From NCBI RefSeq assembly GCF_002078875.1, contig NC_034415.1:17643331-17707330 (forward strand): 64,000 bases of DNA, given 5' to 3'. The notes below the pieces were generated by a model that did not search any database, was not told the DNA's origin, and saw only the letters and a list, made by a program, of their open reading frames with translations. A program made the translations under genes and the position numbers. Source of the DNA: Numida meleagris (lineage: Eukaryota > Chordata > Aves > Galliformes > Numididae). Shown one piece after another: positions 1-13,209 of this stretch. The number at the start of each line of letters is the position of its first letter. Within the stretch, counting starts at the first letter, position 1.

Positions 1-1747
1 TTATTATTGTTATTAAATCAGAGGCAATTTTAAACAAAGAAAAAGGAAAATACAAGGCTGGAAGTCAGTAGTTTTAGACTACATTCCATCTTTACTATTG
101 CCTCTCATTGAATAGCCTGCCTCTTGATCCTGGGCCAAACCATAAATCCCATCAGCTATGCTGATGGCTAAGGAATATATTCATAATTAAAATTCATCAG
201 AACTGCTCTGCAGGGCTGGATAAAACTTCTGAGAGTCACTGTTCACCGCTGTGAACAGGCAGTGCACAGCCTTTTAGCTTTTTGGCCTTCTCCCTGGAAA
301 TAAGGCAACAGCATTTCCTTGACTGCTTCGTTTACTCCATGAATACGTTCCTCAGTCAAGTAATAGTCATGAATACAGTAAAAAATGAAATGAAAAGAAC
401 TGTTAGATTTCTGCTTGAGAAGATTTGGTTGATGTTGACAATTTCCTATCAGTCCAAGAGTGACAACAGAAACATAATAAAGGCAGGAGTGGTGTATGGA
501 TGCATTAACTGTGTAATGTGTTTTTGACTGGGCTTTGAGAGAATAATGCGAGTTTCTTATAGCCAGCTCCAAATTTAGGTTGTTCATAAAAAAAAAAAAG
601 AATTCTAAACAGGCAGATTTTATAGGGTCTAGTGCAAAGGAGGTCTGCTTATCACATAGACCTGGTATGGACAAAAAAAAATGCAGAAAATTTTCAAAAA
701 GTGACCAAGATTATTCCAACCTTGTTTATGAATATAGCTTATTCCTATTGTCATCAAGGTCCCAGACATATGATGTGCCTCACATTCCTATGGGAGATCC
801 CATGTTTCTAACTGTTCCCATCTTTTAGGAAGCATACTAGGCAGTTCCCATTGCTCAGATGGCATGTAGTGCCTGACTAAACTAGCAGACTTGGTGCTGT
901 CTCAATGCCTTTTACTGGCAAGAATTGATTGAGTAGCCCTGACTGATACTCTTAATACTAGCTGGACAATCTGCCTTGCTATGTTTAATCCATAGACCAT
1001 GTGGCTGTTGGGAGACACTTTTTCCCCCCCCTTTTTTATAAAAACAGCTTTTTAGCAATTTACATGGGCAGCTTTTTTGATAAATTATTTTTGCTAGTTT
1101 TAACATGTTGCTGTCTCTGCACGTCCTTTGCCTATCCCTGGATTTCCTATAGAAACCATCCCTGGTATCATAATGCTTATTTTCAGATTTTTGAATTTTT
1201 AGAATATAATCAGCAGTACAAAATCCTGTATAACAACTTAGTGAAAAAGCGTCATGAATGCAGTCATGAAAAAATATGGATACACATATCACATCCTTGT
1301 CATTGACAGATCATGTTGCTGAAAGACTGTAACAAAGGATAAAAGCTTTAAACAACACATTAGAACAAATTAAACAGACTGAAGGACATCCAGATTGCTG
1401 TTTTGGCCCACCTCTACAAAAATTCTAAATTCACACTTAGGCAAGACCTGACTGTCATAAGTGCACGTGTACAGAACTTAATTTTAGCACAGAAATTAAA
1501 TATGAAAACTGCATCATTAAAGATGAAATCTTTCATCACTGCTCTTTGAAAAGAGTGAAACCTACAGCATGTTTTTGAACTTCTCAGACAATTGTTTTAT
1601 TTAATGGAAGTCAGAAACTCAATCACATTCGGCCTGCTGCACACGTGATGCAGTAAACCTGCATTTATCACACAGCTAGGAAAATTATGTACTGCTTTTT
1701 CTTTTAGGAAGATACTCAGGTAGAGGGGAAGATACAAAAGTCAAGTG

Positions 1748-1749
<2 letters not shown>

Positions 1750-1780
<31 letters not shown>
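1750..1780. repeat. T31 homopolymer
   Basis: This is an uninterrupted run of 31 T, the longest homopolymer in the window. It could be the poly(A) tail of a minus-strand retrocopy, but no AATAAA-type signal or recognisable transcript sequence was seen on its 3' side (1781 onward), so it is left as a simple tract. Confidence 0.95.
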
Positions 1781-1785
<5 letters not shown>

Positions 1786-4366
1786 TGATCTTTGTTATCT
1801 CAGTTTTCCACATTTACAGTTCTCACGGTTTTACATGCTCTCACCAGGTAATTTCCAGTTATTCACTAGTTCCCCCTTTAGCCTCGGTAAGGAAATCTTC
1901 AAGTAAGGTTAGCGCAGAAGATTAAGACTGCATTAAGATTAAGTCTGAAATGTTCTGCTACCAATTAGCCCTCTAGTATTTCTGTAAGCCTTGAATTTTT
2001 GATGCGATCAATGACACCAAGTGGAGCCATCTTCTGTGGAGTGGTTATTAAAGATATAAAAATCAATACAAAGATGATACTTGGAAATCTATATCACAAG
2101 ATAATGAATCACCATGAGAGCCAGCTAAGAAGGAATGTCAGCAAACCAAACAGAAGGTTTGTGCATAACAAATTATTTGATGCCAGTAGAGTTTAAACTA
2201 AATTTTGCATGAGACAGAAGTCTTCAGGCAACACTTACGATACATTTGCATGGCAAGACTTTAATGAGATGAAGACACAAGACCAACCATGCAGGGCTTT
2301 TTGTGCATTAAAGAGACAGAAGGAGTAGGAGATGATTGAGACATATGGGATTAGGACAATAATGCTACAATTTGACTTTAATGACAAAACAGCACCAAAA
2401 ACTTTCTCTGCCAGTAATCCTCATTCAATTTCTTTTAAATGAAACATTATTTGCCTGCACCTTAAGTGCTGATTGTTATTGGAGTTGTGTATTGGAGCTT
2501 CACAGGATACTCCAAATTTAATTTGAAATGGGGATTGATTTAGTTGGCTTCAAAGCCAGCTTTTCCTTTCCAAAATTGAGCTAGTGCATGACTTTGCAAG
2601 TTCATTTGGGTTTACTGCTTGACACAATTGTATGAGACTTTACAGCATTTATGGTATGTTTTGCCCTGCATGATCTCCTGTTCACTCACATGAACAGACA
2701 CACGCAGAGAGAACTATTAAAACAAATACTCTTGCTCCATCTCCCTGGGAAATACATTTCTTACTAAAAGCTACCAATTCAAAAGACTTACATAGTTCAA
2801 ATCCATATTACATGAAAAATGCTATCACTTTGAACTTCTGATATATCAGTTAGAAGGCTCTTAAAGCATTTTACTGTCATTAATTATGCCATAAGTTTTC
2901 TAAAAGATGAGAACAGCATGCTCTTGTTTTACTGAAGGGGGGTAAAGAAACTAACATTAACACAGGACAAGGATTTAGGCAGCCAGAATTGTCTTCTGCT
3001 GAGGGCATTTGCCTGCTATTTGCTGATCTTGTCTATTTAAACTGTGAGATCTTGGGACATCGATAGATTACTATGAATGAGTCTCAGTAAGGTCCTCTGA
3101 ACGCTAATGGCATTCAAATGAATTATATTAATAAAAATCAGGTAACAGTATCCCCTAGGAAGTCTCAAACATCCAGAATGACAACAGATCCTATAATGCA
3201 TTTTATTCTGCTGTAGCTACAAAGTCAGTCTTACTCTAACATTCATATAGTTCTACTCCTTCAAAAAAAAAATAAAAATGTATCATAGGTATAAACTATC
3301 TCTTTTTAGACTACTCCTTCTCAAAAGCTATTTGTTCTTACTTAGCAAGATTAGTGCACCTAAAACACGTGTTGTGTTATGACAATAATAAATACTTGTT
3401 TCCTTGTTTTCCTTGACACACACTGCTTTCCCATTTGCAGCTGTTAAGTGGTAACACAGATAATCAGGCTCACAATTACAGCTTATGGTGCTTTTAACAG
3501 GACCCTAAATGTAAGACCTGTGTGCTTTGTTAATCAGTAACTTTCTGTTGGTTGACAGCCATTAGGTATTTCTTTTTCAATTATTTTAGTTTGCAATTTC
3601 TCACTTATGCCAAACTCCTACCACCAAATCAGAAGACTAAATGGCAAAAGCAGCTCAGATCCTCAGCATCGTACGCGCATACCTACAAAGACTCTATCAT
3701 CTGAAGATTGGCCCTTTGTCCCATAAGCAAGATAAACACTGAAACATTACAGTAACTCTACAGCTATCTGCTAGAGGTTGGCTGGCAAGTTCATGAATCA
3801 ACCATTTAAAGTTGTATTACAGAGCTACTTCAAATCTAAATAGAGAAAGAAGAGTTGTGACATACTTTGTGCAGTTTTCACTAGTCACTGCAGTTTGGAC
3901 TTAATTTGTTTCCCTCCTTCTTTGCATCCTGGGTCTTTGAAGGCAAGTGAACTATTCGGTGTCATAAAACAATGAGAACTAGAACAGCCTTCAGTAAAAA
4001 CAAAAACTAACAGAAAAAGCAGATGCAGGCAACATTTCATATGGCTCAGAATGTCTTTGCCGCAGTTTAAATTCTGCAGCCTTGAGATTGTTCTGACACC
4101 TCTTTATTGTTCCTTTTAAGTGCAAATGCCTAGGTAGCATCACTATAAATGAAACAGTAGTGTTCACAGATTGCATTCAACGGCTGTTAGAGCTTTCTCT
4201 CCTTCATCTGCACAATTTGCATCTATAATAGACTCAGGAATATAGTTTTGCTGCTACTCAGTGGCCTCAGAAGGGCACAGGATCCCCCCGCCTCCTAAGA
4301 ACTGCGGTGAGACTGATCTTTAAAGCCCTTCCCAGAAGCAGGCCTGCTACACTGCTTCCTCAAGGT

Positions 4367-4382
4367 GGGTGGGGGGGGAGGG
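4367..4382 (+). other. G-quadruplex-capable G-rich run
   Basis: GGGTGGGGGGGGAGGG fits the canonical four-run G3 pattern with 1-2 base loops, and further GG pairs lie on both sides (4364-4385). The surrounding 4280-4440 is GC-richer than its neighbours and contains GCGG and CCGCC, but no gene start is visible beside it. Confidence 0.6.
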
Positions 4383-7171
4383 TGGAGTATTGATGGGGGA
4401 GCAGCTGGTATTGTGAACACCGAAGGACACCACTATGATGTTCAAGGCAAGTTCTCCAAGAGATCCCATCCTTTGTAATCACCACAAACTTTAGGGTATT
4501 GAATCTGAATTGCTAGTAAAGATGCTGAGCCCTAGACTAAGATTGTAGTGTGGGTACTTGTGCCCTCCTGAGTATGGCTCAGAAAGGTTTTGCACAATGA
4601 TTTGTTCAGTCCTCTGCCTCAGGGGTGCAAGAAAGAGCCGGAGGAATGCATTTCTTACCTACGAAATTCACATTTTTTCTTTCATGGCACCTTCAAGGAA
4701 AAAGAGGACACTGAGAAGAGACCGTATCATCTTGCTTAATTCCTTATTATTAGCTATGTGCTGAGAATGTGTTAGCAAGGGGTTCCATCAAAAATTAACC
4801 ACTATGGCTGGGGCTAAACCCCTAACTGGTAGCAGGGAAGTATTTCCATACAGAGCAGGATAACGTGAATGTGATGCTCTGGGTTTGCTTTCTGATTATC
4901 TGAGCCAAGAGAGGAGACAACTGCACTCTTATCAAATATAGGAAGTGCAGAAAAAAGCCTATGACTTATTTCTGAGAAAATATTCAGTCTTATGGTGGTT
5001 TGGCTGTTCTCCTTGGACAGAAGAAAAAATGTTGTTCCAGAACCCTTTGCCCTTTTATGGAAATATTTGCAATAATTGACAGGAATTGTCCAGAATGGCA
5101 CATTCCAAGAGCTAAACTACCATAAGTTTTAATATTTATGTCTACCCAGAGTAGACTTGAGTTAGGAATGGAGATATTAAAGTATGGTAACAATTATAAC
5201 TAAATTAGAGGTGACTGCCTATCAAATGTGTTTTTACTACCTTCACAATTATCACCACACAAGTCCAACATTTCAATACAGAGTTAGGCTACAGTGTGTG
5301 ATGCCACTGCTGCTCAGATTGTACACAGAACTACTATCCTTTCCCTCAAGCAACTCCGCTATTACAAAATTCATGTTAAGACAAAAGAAAAAGACTACTG
5401 CTATTATTGTTTTTCTTTGTTGTGTCTCTCAGGAATCAGAATATGAGCCAAAACCAGAAGGGAATTCATTGTACTAGGCCACCCTGCACTGATCAACTAA
5501 CACAATACATTATCACGCGCTTTACCTCACTGACAATGCAATGGGATTATAATATTTTATTTCACTAGCAAGATATAGTTGCATACAGCCTCCCCACGTA
5601 TCATGCAAAGTACTGAGTCTGGGAATTTGAAAAAACAAAAAAAAAGAGCTAGTGGATGAAGACTTTCTTCCACTCTGAACAATAGAATGAAAATCTGAAG
5701 AATCACTGAGACACAACATATTTCATATTCTCATTCTTTTCCTAAGCTGAGAACATATTTCATGTACAGAACTGAACTATTACAAACACAGTTGGAGTCT
5801 ACATTATGTGTCCTTTAGATCACCGTCATCTGTGTAAAATCTTTGTCATAATTATTCCTTTTAGAAGAATTAGGTAGAATCTCTGCAATAACCATAAGAA
5901 TTTATAAACAAATATTTCAACAAATTTCATCTAGCTTTCATGCATTACAAAGCAAATCTCTCTAAGCACATAAGAGACACATTTTCCTGAAGACACATAC
6001 TTGTATCAAAAAGATGAATCTTCATTGCATATCCATAAAATCTTGCAAAGGACTAAACTAAGTGATTACTCACCATTCTCTTTTAAATTGACACTTGTCT
6101 GTTATGCCTTACATAGTTTGTGGTATGACTTCACAACAGATATTCCATCAGACATGTTGCTGTTATTCCCCTAGAAATTTTCACCAGAGGCACAAAAGTA
6201 CAAATCATGATGCCTCAACTTCCTAAGCAATGTTTATATAGAATACCAATTTTCAACCACACTGAAAATTTTAGAAATTCATTTTCAGCTATAACATTTA
6301 CCTTCTTGGCACACAATTAATATGCATACTTTGAACTTCAACATAAACTTATGTAAAGACACATTTTCTTCTATTAACACAAGAAAACCCAAAAATATCA
6401 TAAATGCTATTAATACACAGTCTAAAGTGAATACTAAACAAATTTTTTTTTCAGAAAAAATTCAAGGCCTGCATCTGCAGCTAAACTCGCTCTCTGACCA
6501 GTTGTCCCTGCCCAGTGACTCAGAGACTGTTCATCATTACTAAGAAACTGCATTTGGGTACAGACATCACAGAACGCATAAAATGAGTACAGTATCTATT
6601 TACGTATACGGCTCAATTTCATGATTGTATTTGTTTGCATTTCCCATTAAACCAGTATTTAAAACAAAGTACTTAAATTAGACCACTGGTAAAACTCCAG
6701 GAGAGATTATTTCAATCACACTGAAAAATCCCAATAGCTTCATTGATACTCAGTTGCATCCATGCCGTCTGGGAGTTGAGTACAGAATAAACAGATGCCA
6801 GAGGGAAGATAAGCACTTGCAAAACATAGCACAGTACCCAGCTAAGTACAATCATCCAAGCAGGTTGGGGAGCACAGAAAAGGGTTCATTAGGAACCTCT
6901 GCAAAGCTTTTCAGCCTCATGTGGCACTCTTTTCAGCTCCTTGACACCAAACTTACTGACCTATCTCTCAAAAGCAGTGTGTTTCTTTAATTGTTACCCT
7001 TAGTTCACAAGCAGCGCTAGGAGACACCACCTCTCACTTGCCTCATGCTTCCCATCCCCTGGCAAAGTTCCATTGGCAGGCAAGGCAGTGGGACTTCATG
7101 TTTCCTTGAAACTTTTGTAAAGGGCACAATGTGGGTCCTTGTCGCCATACATATAATTAAGTGCTTAAGTG

Positions 7172-7188
7172 GCAGCATGTCATGCTGC
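7172..7188. repeat. Short palindrome
   Basis: GCAGCATG and CATGCTGC flank a single T, giving a 17-bp dyad. It lies in a slightly GC-richer stretch (about 7010-7260) without recognisable genes. Confidence 0.75.
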
Positions 7189-8293
7189 GGTGTTGGGATC
7201 TGAGCCTGGGTCCTGAGCTAGCTTGCAGGCTCGAAGGGCTAACAGTAGGCATTGCACTGATTACCAGAGGTGAAAATTGCTAAAAATAGAGATAATTCAA
7301 TTTAATCTAGTGGATAAACATACATGTAGAGTTTAGAGGGTCCTAACTTCATCTCAACTTGATCAAAAATGCTCCAGAAAAGAATAAAAGAAAACAGTAA
7401 GTCCAAATTAACACTCCCACACTAGAATCTCCGATTCTTTTTGGGTTCTCTTACCTAAGGTTAGGTCTTATTGCTCACAACTTCAGGTGAAGTTATATCT
7501 GTAGAGTGCAGTCACCTGCAGGATGAACAAAACCAAAACCAAGTGAGTGCAAGGTAACAGTGGATTGAAAACACAAGCATTAAAAACCAAACAAAAACCA
7601 CCAAATAAACTCAATCACATTGCTAACCAGAAATCAATTTAAGTTCACTGGGCAAAGGGAAGGATGCGGGGGACCATTTCCTTGGTCAGTGAACCCTGAG
7701 AAAGGGAGCTGCAGAAAGCATGGAAAGGAGGAAGGAAAAAGCAGCTGACCAATCGAGGAACTCATTCTGTTAGCTGAGAGGAGGTGAGGAAGAATCCCAT
7801 GCAGCAGTAAAGAGAGTTAATAAAACAAAGCAATCAATTCTTAATCCTGAGCAATTAGTTACTTGAAGGAAGCATTGTTGCCACCTGCCTATATTGATCA
7901 TGAAAATTAAGGTCATTCAGTGGAAGGCTACAGTCACCATCATTAAAACTGAATTTCTTTCTCATCTAGAGGGAAAGTAGTTGTCTTTAAAGATTGAAGA
8001 AAGAAACATCAGAATTCTTCCTCTATGGTCTGTTCTTCCCCAAGCACACACTCAGTGAGAAAGACAAAGGGTTTATTTTGATTTGCACACCATTGCTTCC
8101 TTTCATGCTTTATTTCTTGAAGTGGCACGTGCTCCTTTAAAGGGAGCAGGCTCAGCTTCCCATGGGACTCCATTGTTTTATATCTGAGTTTGAAAAAAAA
8201 CTTCCTGAAATACGTTTGGTTTCACTTAAATTTCAAAGTGGTGGTCAACAGTGAGCTGCAAATGGGTTCAAAGTAATCTTAGCCAGTTACCGT

Positions 8294-8306
8294 GGGGGGG
8301 GGGGGG
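8294..8306. repeat. G13 homopolymer
   Basis: Thirteen uninterrupted G follow ACCGT. Tracts of this kind are rare in AT-rich DNA and can form G-quadruplex structures; the exact length is prone to sequencing error. Confidence 0.9.
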
Positions 8307-10817
8307 AACACACAAAACATGGTGAAACCTCTCTCTTCATCATAATTTGTGAACTTCTGGTCACATTTTCCTTTCAGAAACCTTCTTTCAAACCTGAAGG
8401 TGTTCTCTCAAAATCAGCACAGCAAGTGCTAGACTCTACCAGGTAATGCAGATAAGCAAATTTCCCCTGGAGTCAGTGTAGTTTCTCCAGGATTTGACTT
8501 TGTGGCTAAACCCACTGTTCCACAGCATCCCCATCCCTACATAAGCATTACATTCACCTCCCTCTCTCTCTCTTTTCTACTCATGCCTTGTATTTGATAA
8601 CAGCGTCAGACTTATTCTTTGCCAAATGAAGCAGACAAAGGTTTCATTACTCATTTTTATTATTTTTAAATGTGCCTATCTTATCTGTGGTTCTATCTTA
8701 AATAATAATAACAATTAATAAATAATAAGGTTCTTTGAATGTGTCTGGGAACCAAGAAATGCTTTCAATTCTTTCCTACATTTCTGATCTGATGAAAAAT
8801 ATTTTATTAGAAGAAAGGATTAAGACAGGGATGTGGGGGGAGGGGACCACAAAAGTGGAGTTACTAATAACTGAGTACTCAAGGAATTCTCCAGCCTAAC
8901 TTAGCTACAAGAATTTGATTCTAATCTGAGACAGATGATCTTTAATATAATCAAAGGAGGGAAAAAGAGAATAACAGCTCTGCAGGAAAAAGACAAACGT
9001 ATGAAAAAAATCCTATTTTGGAATTAATATCCAGGGTACTAAATAAGAAACTAAATCAAGCTCACAGCTAAGACACAGGAGTTTATTTTTGTATCAGTTT
9101 TGATCACTGTGTGGACTGAAGAAAGAAGCTTATTAAATGTGTATCTAATGGATCAAATTGACATATCAATACCGTCTCTTTTCTGAGCTTTGACGTTCTT
9201 GATGCTAAGCATTATTATTATTGCTTGCCTGGATCTGCAGCATGATTTTTGGAAGCAAAAGTTGCTGGTTTCAAGCAGAGAAGTAGCATATGTTCAGTTT
9301 AAAATTCAAATGTATTTATAACTGAATACTAATGGCAATGTCATTTATACACTTAACGATTCTGCATTAGGCCATATGAGGCAATTCATTTTGCAATACA
9401 TTTATTGGTATCATACAGAGAAAGAGGAGTTAAACAGTAGCATCAGTTGCAGTGTACCATAAGGTGGTGAATGCTGCCCTCTGGCTCAGGTTGGCAATGG
9501 TCACTTATTTAGAAACCTTTTTTTTCAAAATGGACAAAATAAGGTTGGGGTTCAAGAGTTTTCCTTAATACTTTGTTCTGTAATAGTTAAATTCTAAATG
9601 ATTAAAACAATATCATATTAGAATGTTACTTTCCCATGGATTCGAGATTGTAGCTTAAAATTATGTTTTTGCAGTATCTGCAACACAGAACAAAAGCTTT
9701 TTTATGCATTTTTATCTCGAATGAACCACATAGAAGAGTAACGTCAGCATTAAACTTACAGGCCCATAGAGAACTGTTTCTTGAATCTTTTTTTAATTTA
9801 AATCCATAAGAAAAAAAAAGAGTATGTATAACTTATTTTAGCATGTGATATTACAGTTTTAGGAAAGATTTAAAAACAAAGGAAAGGTACAGCAATCTTT
9901 ATTCAACATGGAGTAGAAGATAATTTACTTAGTTTCACTGAAAAGCAGCATGATTGAGATATATACATCTGCAGCTTAAACATAACACCTTTACAGTTTG
10001 CTAAAGATTATGCTTGCTTTATTCTGCTGTAGACATATCACTGCCCTCTTTGAAAATCCTTTGTGAACAAGACTTTAAGAAATAGAACTAAATGATTTCT
10101 TGTGTTTATAGATCTAGAAACTAGGGGCCACATTTCCACTTAAAAGCTGCACCCTACCATGTACCGCCTACCCCCTTAGCATTGGAAATACTCATGTTGG
10201 AAATGACAGAAAAGCAGTGAAATTAAATGATTGTTTCTATTACAGAAAGTAAATGTTAGTCATCGCTTCCCTGCCACCCTCCCCAAAGGCGATCTGCCCC
10301 ACCGGAATCCCACAGCCTACCTGCCTTGCTGATGGACTGCCAGGCAGCTTGATCCCCAGTAAAGAATTTTCAGCAACCTTTTGAATGCAAGATGCACTTT
10401 TACTGTCCTACCTCCTCCTGCTAACTTAGGCACTGCTGAGTGTGATGGAGGAAGTATAGAGTAGATGAGATGGTTTCAATCTAGGTACACAAGAAGCAGA
10501 ATGTTTCCACCACCATCCCCCACTTCAGTCTTTCATAAACTCACCTTATATTCAGACCAATACGGAACAACCATTCTGATACGGTGTAGCACTTTGTATC
10601 CATACTGGACTCACTTAAATGACTGTTTAGGGTTTAGGACAATAGGAAGTCCAGCCCCGTGACTAAGTTGTAAAGCTCATCTTTTTAGAATAGAAGCTGG
10701 AAGACAGACTGGGTGCCTGTCTCTCAAGATGATAAAATGCAGCGTTCTGAACATGAGGCAGTATTTATTTAGGAATATTTCATTTTGGATAAGAGAACAG
10801 TAATCCAGTAGTCATTT

Positions 10818-10837
10818 TTTCCATAGCTTTCCATAGC
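10818..10837. repeat. 10-bp tandem duplication
   Basis: TTTCCATAGC occurs twice in exact tandem. Confidence 0.85.
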
Positions 10838-12100
10838 TGAAGGGAAAAAGTTCAGAGCAGCTTTGAGAACAACCATCTCACAATCAAATTGCAAATGTGA
10901 ATTGATAGGGCTTTTTGTTCACTGGTCCTACACACTGATAGAATTTTAAAAAATGGTATATTAAAAGAAAAAAGAAACTAGAGAAAAGGTTCAAAGGAAG
11001 GATTTTTAGAAGCTATGAATGTGATACTTGGATTCAAAAGACCCAGCAGAAGCAGGTAAGAAGAGCAAAATATCCTGGGAAAGCTCATAATGTGTGTTCA
11101 GCTGCATTTGAGTGAAATTCGCACTTCCAAATTGAGACCTAAGAATTCTTTCCAATAAAAATGTTAAAAATCTTTCAACTTTCAAATCTAGCTTAAATTG
11201 TTTCTGACAAAGACAAGTGTTTCATACTAATTTCATATCAATGTAAATAAGGGGATATAGAAAAGATTTTAGCATGCAAGATACTGCCCTTCCTTTTTTT
11301 TTTCCAGCAGAGCATATACAGAATCAAGTGGAAATTACTGAAAACGAATATGCAAGTTTTCAACAACAGAAGCAGCTGCTTGGTACATTTATTTTTCAGG
11401 TCTTTCACAACTAATAAGGGTTCGGAGAAGGAAAGCACCTGTTTTGAGAAACCATGTAATTAGAACTGATGGGAAGATAGAAAATCCTCTCTGCAGCAAC
11501 ACTGTGGTTTTGAAATTTCTTGCCTTGCTTTGTACTCATAAAAAGCCCTTCAAAGATTTGCAAAAACAAAATAGTGTTAAAGTAGCTGTTATGAGACTCA
11601 GTGTAGCCTATTGGATATGCTTTATTCCAACCAGAGATTTTGTGCTGTATTTGGCAGAATATAAAGCTGAAACTAGGTTATAACTTTCCCAGTCCAGGTC
11701 TATAAGATGTAAAAGTTCCTATACTGGGATAGAGGTGTGTGGGATTTGATGAGATCTGTATTAGCTTATTCTGCACATGATGTAGGAGCCCTCAGATCAA
11801 GCATTTCTTCAGTGATATAGACAAAACTCAGCCAGTTGTTGTTGGCATAGCAGGACCACCGGAATTTCCAAGGTGCTGCTTTCTTGAAAGATCAGCGTGT
11901 GCACATAGCCTAACTGCACCAGAGTAGGTAAAGGAGCCCTAGGCAAATGTGGGGACTTCAGAGACTATACAGAGAGATGCGTCCCCTATTGTCATCTTCT
12001 TAATAGCAGATCTTTCTCACCCCCCTTTGAAACATGCAGTACTTTCCTCTACTTCCTTCCACAAACATTTTCCTTCTGAAAAGCACAGGCTTCCTCCACC

Positions 12101-12113
12101 TTTTTTTTTTTTT
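12101..12113. repeat. T13 homopolymer
   Basis: Thirteen T inside a pyrimidine-rich stretch (about 12040-12120). Confidence 0.88.
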
Positions 12114-12979
12114 CTCTCCAACAGCACAGATTCACTTATGTACATCTCAGTTTCTGAGAAGGAAAGACATGAAGAGGGAAAAGGGAAGGGAGAAAGGCTA
12201 GGGACTTGACAGCAGATAGCCAGGGACACAAGGTCAATAGAGGGAAAGCTTCTAATCCCAGACTGCAGCCAAACGGTGAAAGTGCTGCTGAACCCATTGT
12301 ACTTATGTCTGAAGCCAGTTACACATAGTTTAATTCAGGGATGATACAAACAAAATTCTGTCTCTGGGGGACTTCCACTTCTGTAAAAAGCTACCCCTGT
12401 AATTCTTTCCTTATGGGCAGAGCTGCTAAGCGTTGCAATGGAGGAGAAAGAAGACACAGAAAATCCTCTGTCAAGTATATATTTCTCATCCAGTTCCTTC
12501 TAGTCTTATCATTTCCCTGGACTTTCTCCTTTTTGGAGGTCATAGCTAAGAGTGGGAAGCAATGGGATTATTATTTTGATATATCAATTTCCAGAAGTGG
12601 CCATATAAAGATAATGAATGAAATCTTTTTCTATCTCCACCACCTTTATACTCTAGCTGGAGATTCTCTGATCTGCTAAAGCCCCCCAATGCAATTTATA
12701 AACAGTATATTGCTAGAAAATTCTTATAGTAGATTTACTTTCTAAAGACAAAGGAATAACTAACTCTCAAGGAAGAATGATGAAAAGTGCTGCTGTCATG
12801 AAGAGCTGGTACCTATTCTCACTTCATGATACATATTTCTACCATCAACTTGACAATTTACAGCCACGAGTGCACAAAATTCACATAGCAGCAATTTTCC
12901 AGAGGAACTGAGCGGCAAGGACTTCATCTTCTTCCAACCAATTAACCAGAAAAACATGCCAATATATTTTTCCATTTAC

Positions 12980-13179
12980 CTGAATAAGAATACAGTCTAA
13001 ACCTCTAGCATCCCTGATGAAAGTTGGAAGACTTGTCCCAGCCAGAGTTGAAATAGAAGGCAAAAGTGAAAAATATATGACCTTCTTGATTCTTGGTGAT
13101 TGTAGAAGCTGCAGTTCTTTCTCATCACCTGTGAATTCTTTCACAAAGGCACTAGCAACTCTTTGCACAGTGACAGTAC
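12980..13179 (-). other. Candidate exon on the minus strand, unrecognised
   Basis: On the minus strand a frame of about 113 codons is open, from just after a TAA near 13210 to a TGA at about 12881. Inside it, an acceptor-like CCTGTAG before 13179 and a donor-like CAG|GTAAAT at 12980/12979 delimit 200 bp. The peptide has a balanced composition (for example FTGDEKELQLL, RDARGLDCILIQ), unlike the Cys/His/Phe-rich chance frames elsewhere in the window. The upstream pyrimidine tract is poor, no family is recognised, and a frame of this size can arise by chance in 64 kb. This is a weak candidate only. Confidence 0.15.
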
Positions 13180-13209
13180 CTACAGGATTGAGGTTTCTAG
13201 TGGTTGCTT

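Larger units (their letters stand above)
1..12880. other. Non-coding AT-rich sequence, no gene recognised
   Basis: Apart from the tracts and palindromes listed separately, no gene, RNA gene or known repeat was recognised. The longest open frame (243-674, minus, 143 codons) contains a phenylalanine run from an A-tract and looks like chance. The stretch 2400-2620 has the motif-dense look of a conserved non-coding element (AATTTAATTTGAAAT, TGATTTAGTT). CTGCCCTCTGGCT at 9474-9486 resembles part of a CTCF site. Confidence 0.6.

Noticed and set aside
243..674. 143-codon minus-strand frame
   Set aside because: It has a phenylalanine run from an A-tract, no motif, and a length expected by chance in 64 kb of six-frame sequence.
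1750..1780. Poly(A) tail of a minus-strand processed pseudogene
   Set aside because: No polyadenylation signal and no recognisable transcript sequence beside the T31 tract.
2793..2803. tRNA T-loop-like AGTTCAAATCC
   Set aside because: No paired stem and no A-box or cloverleaf upstream.
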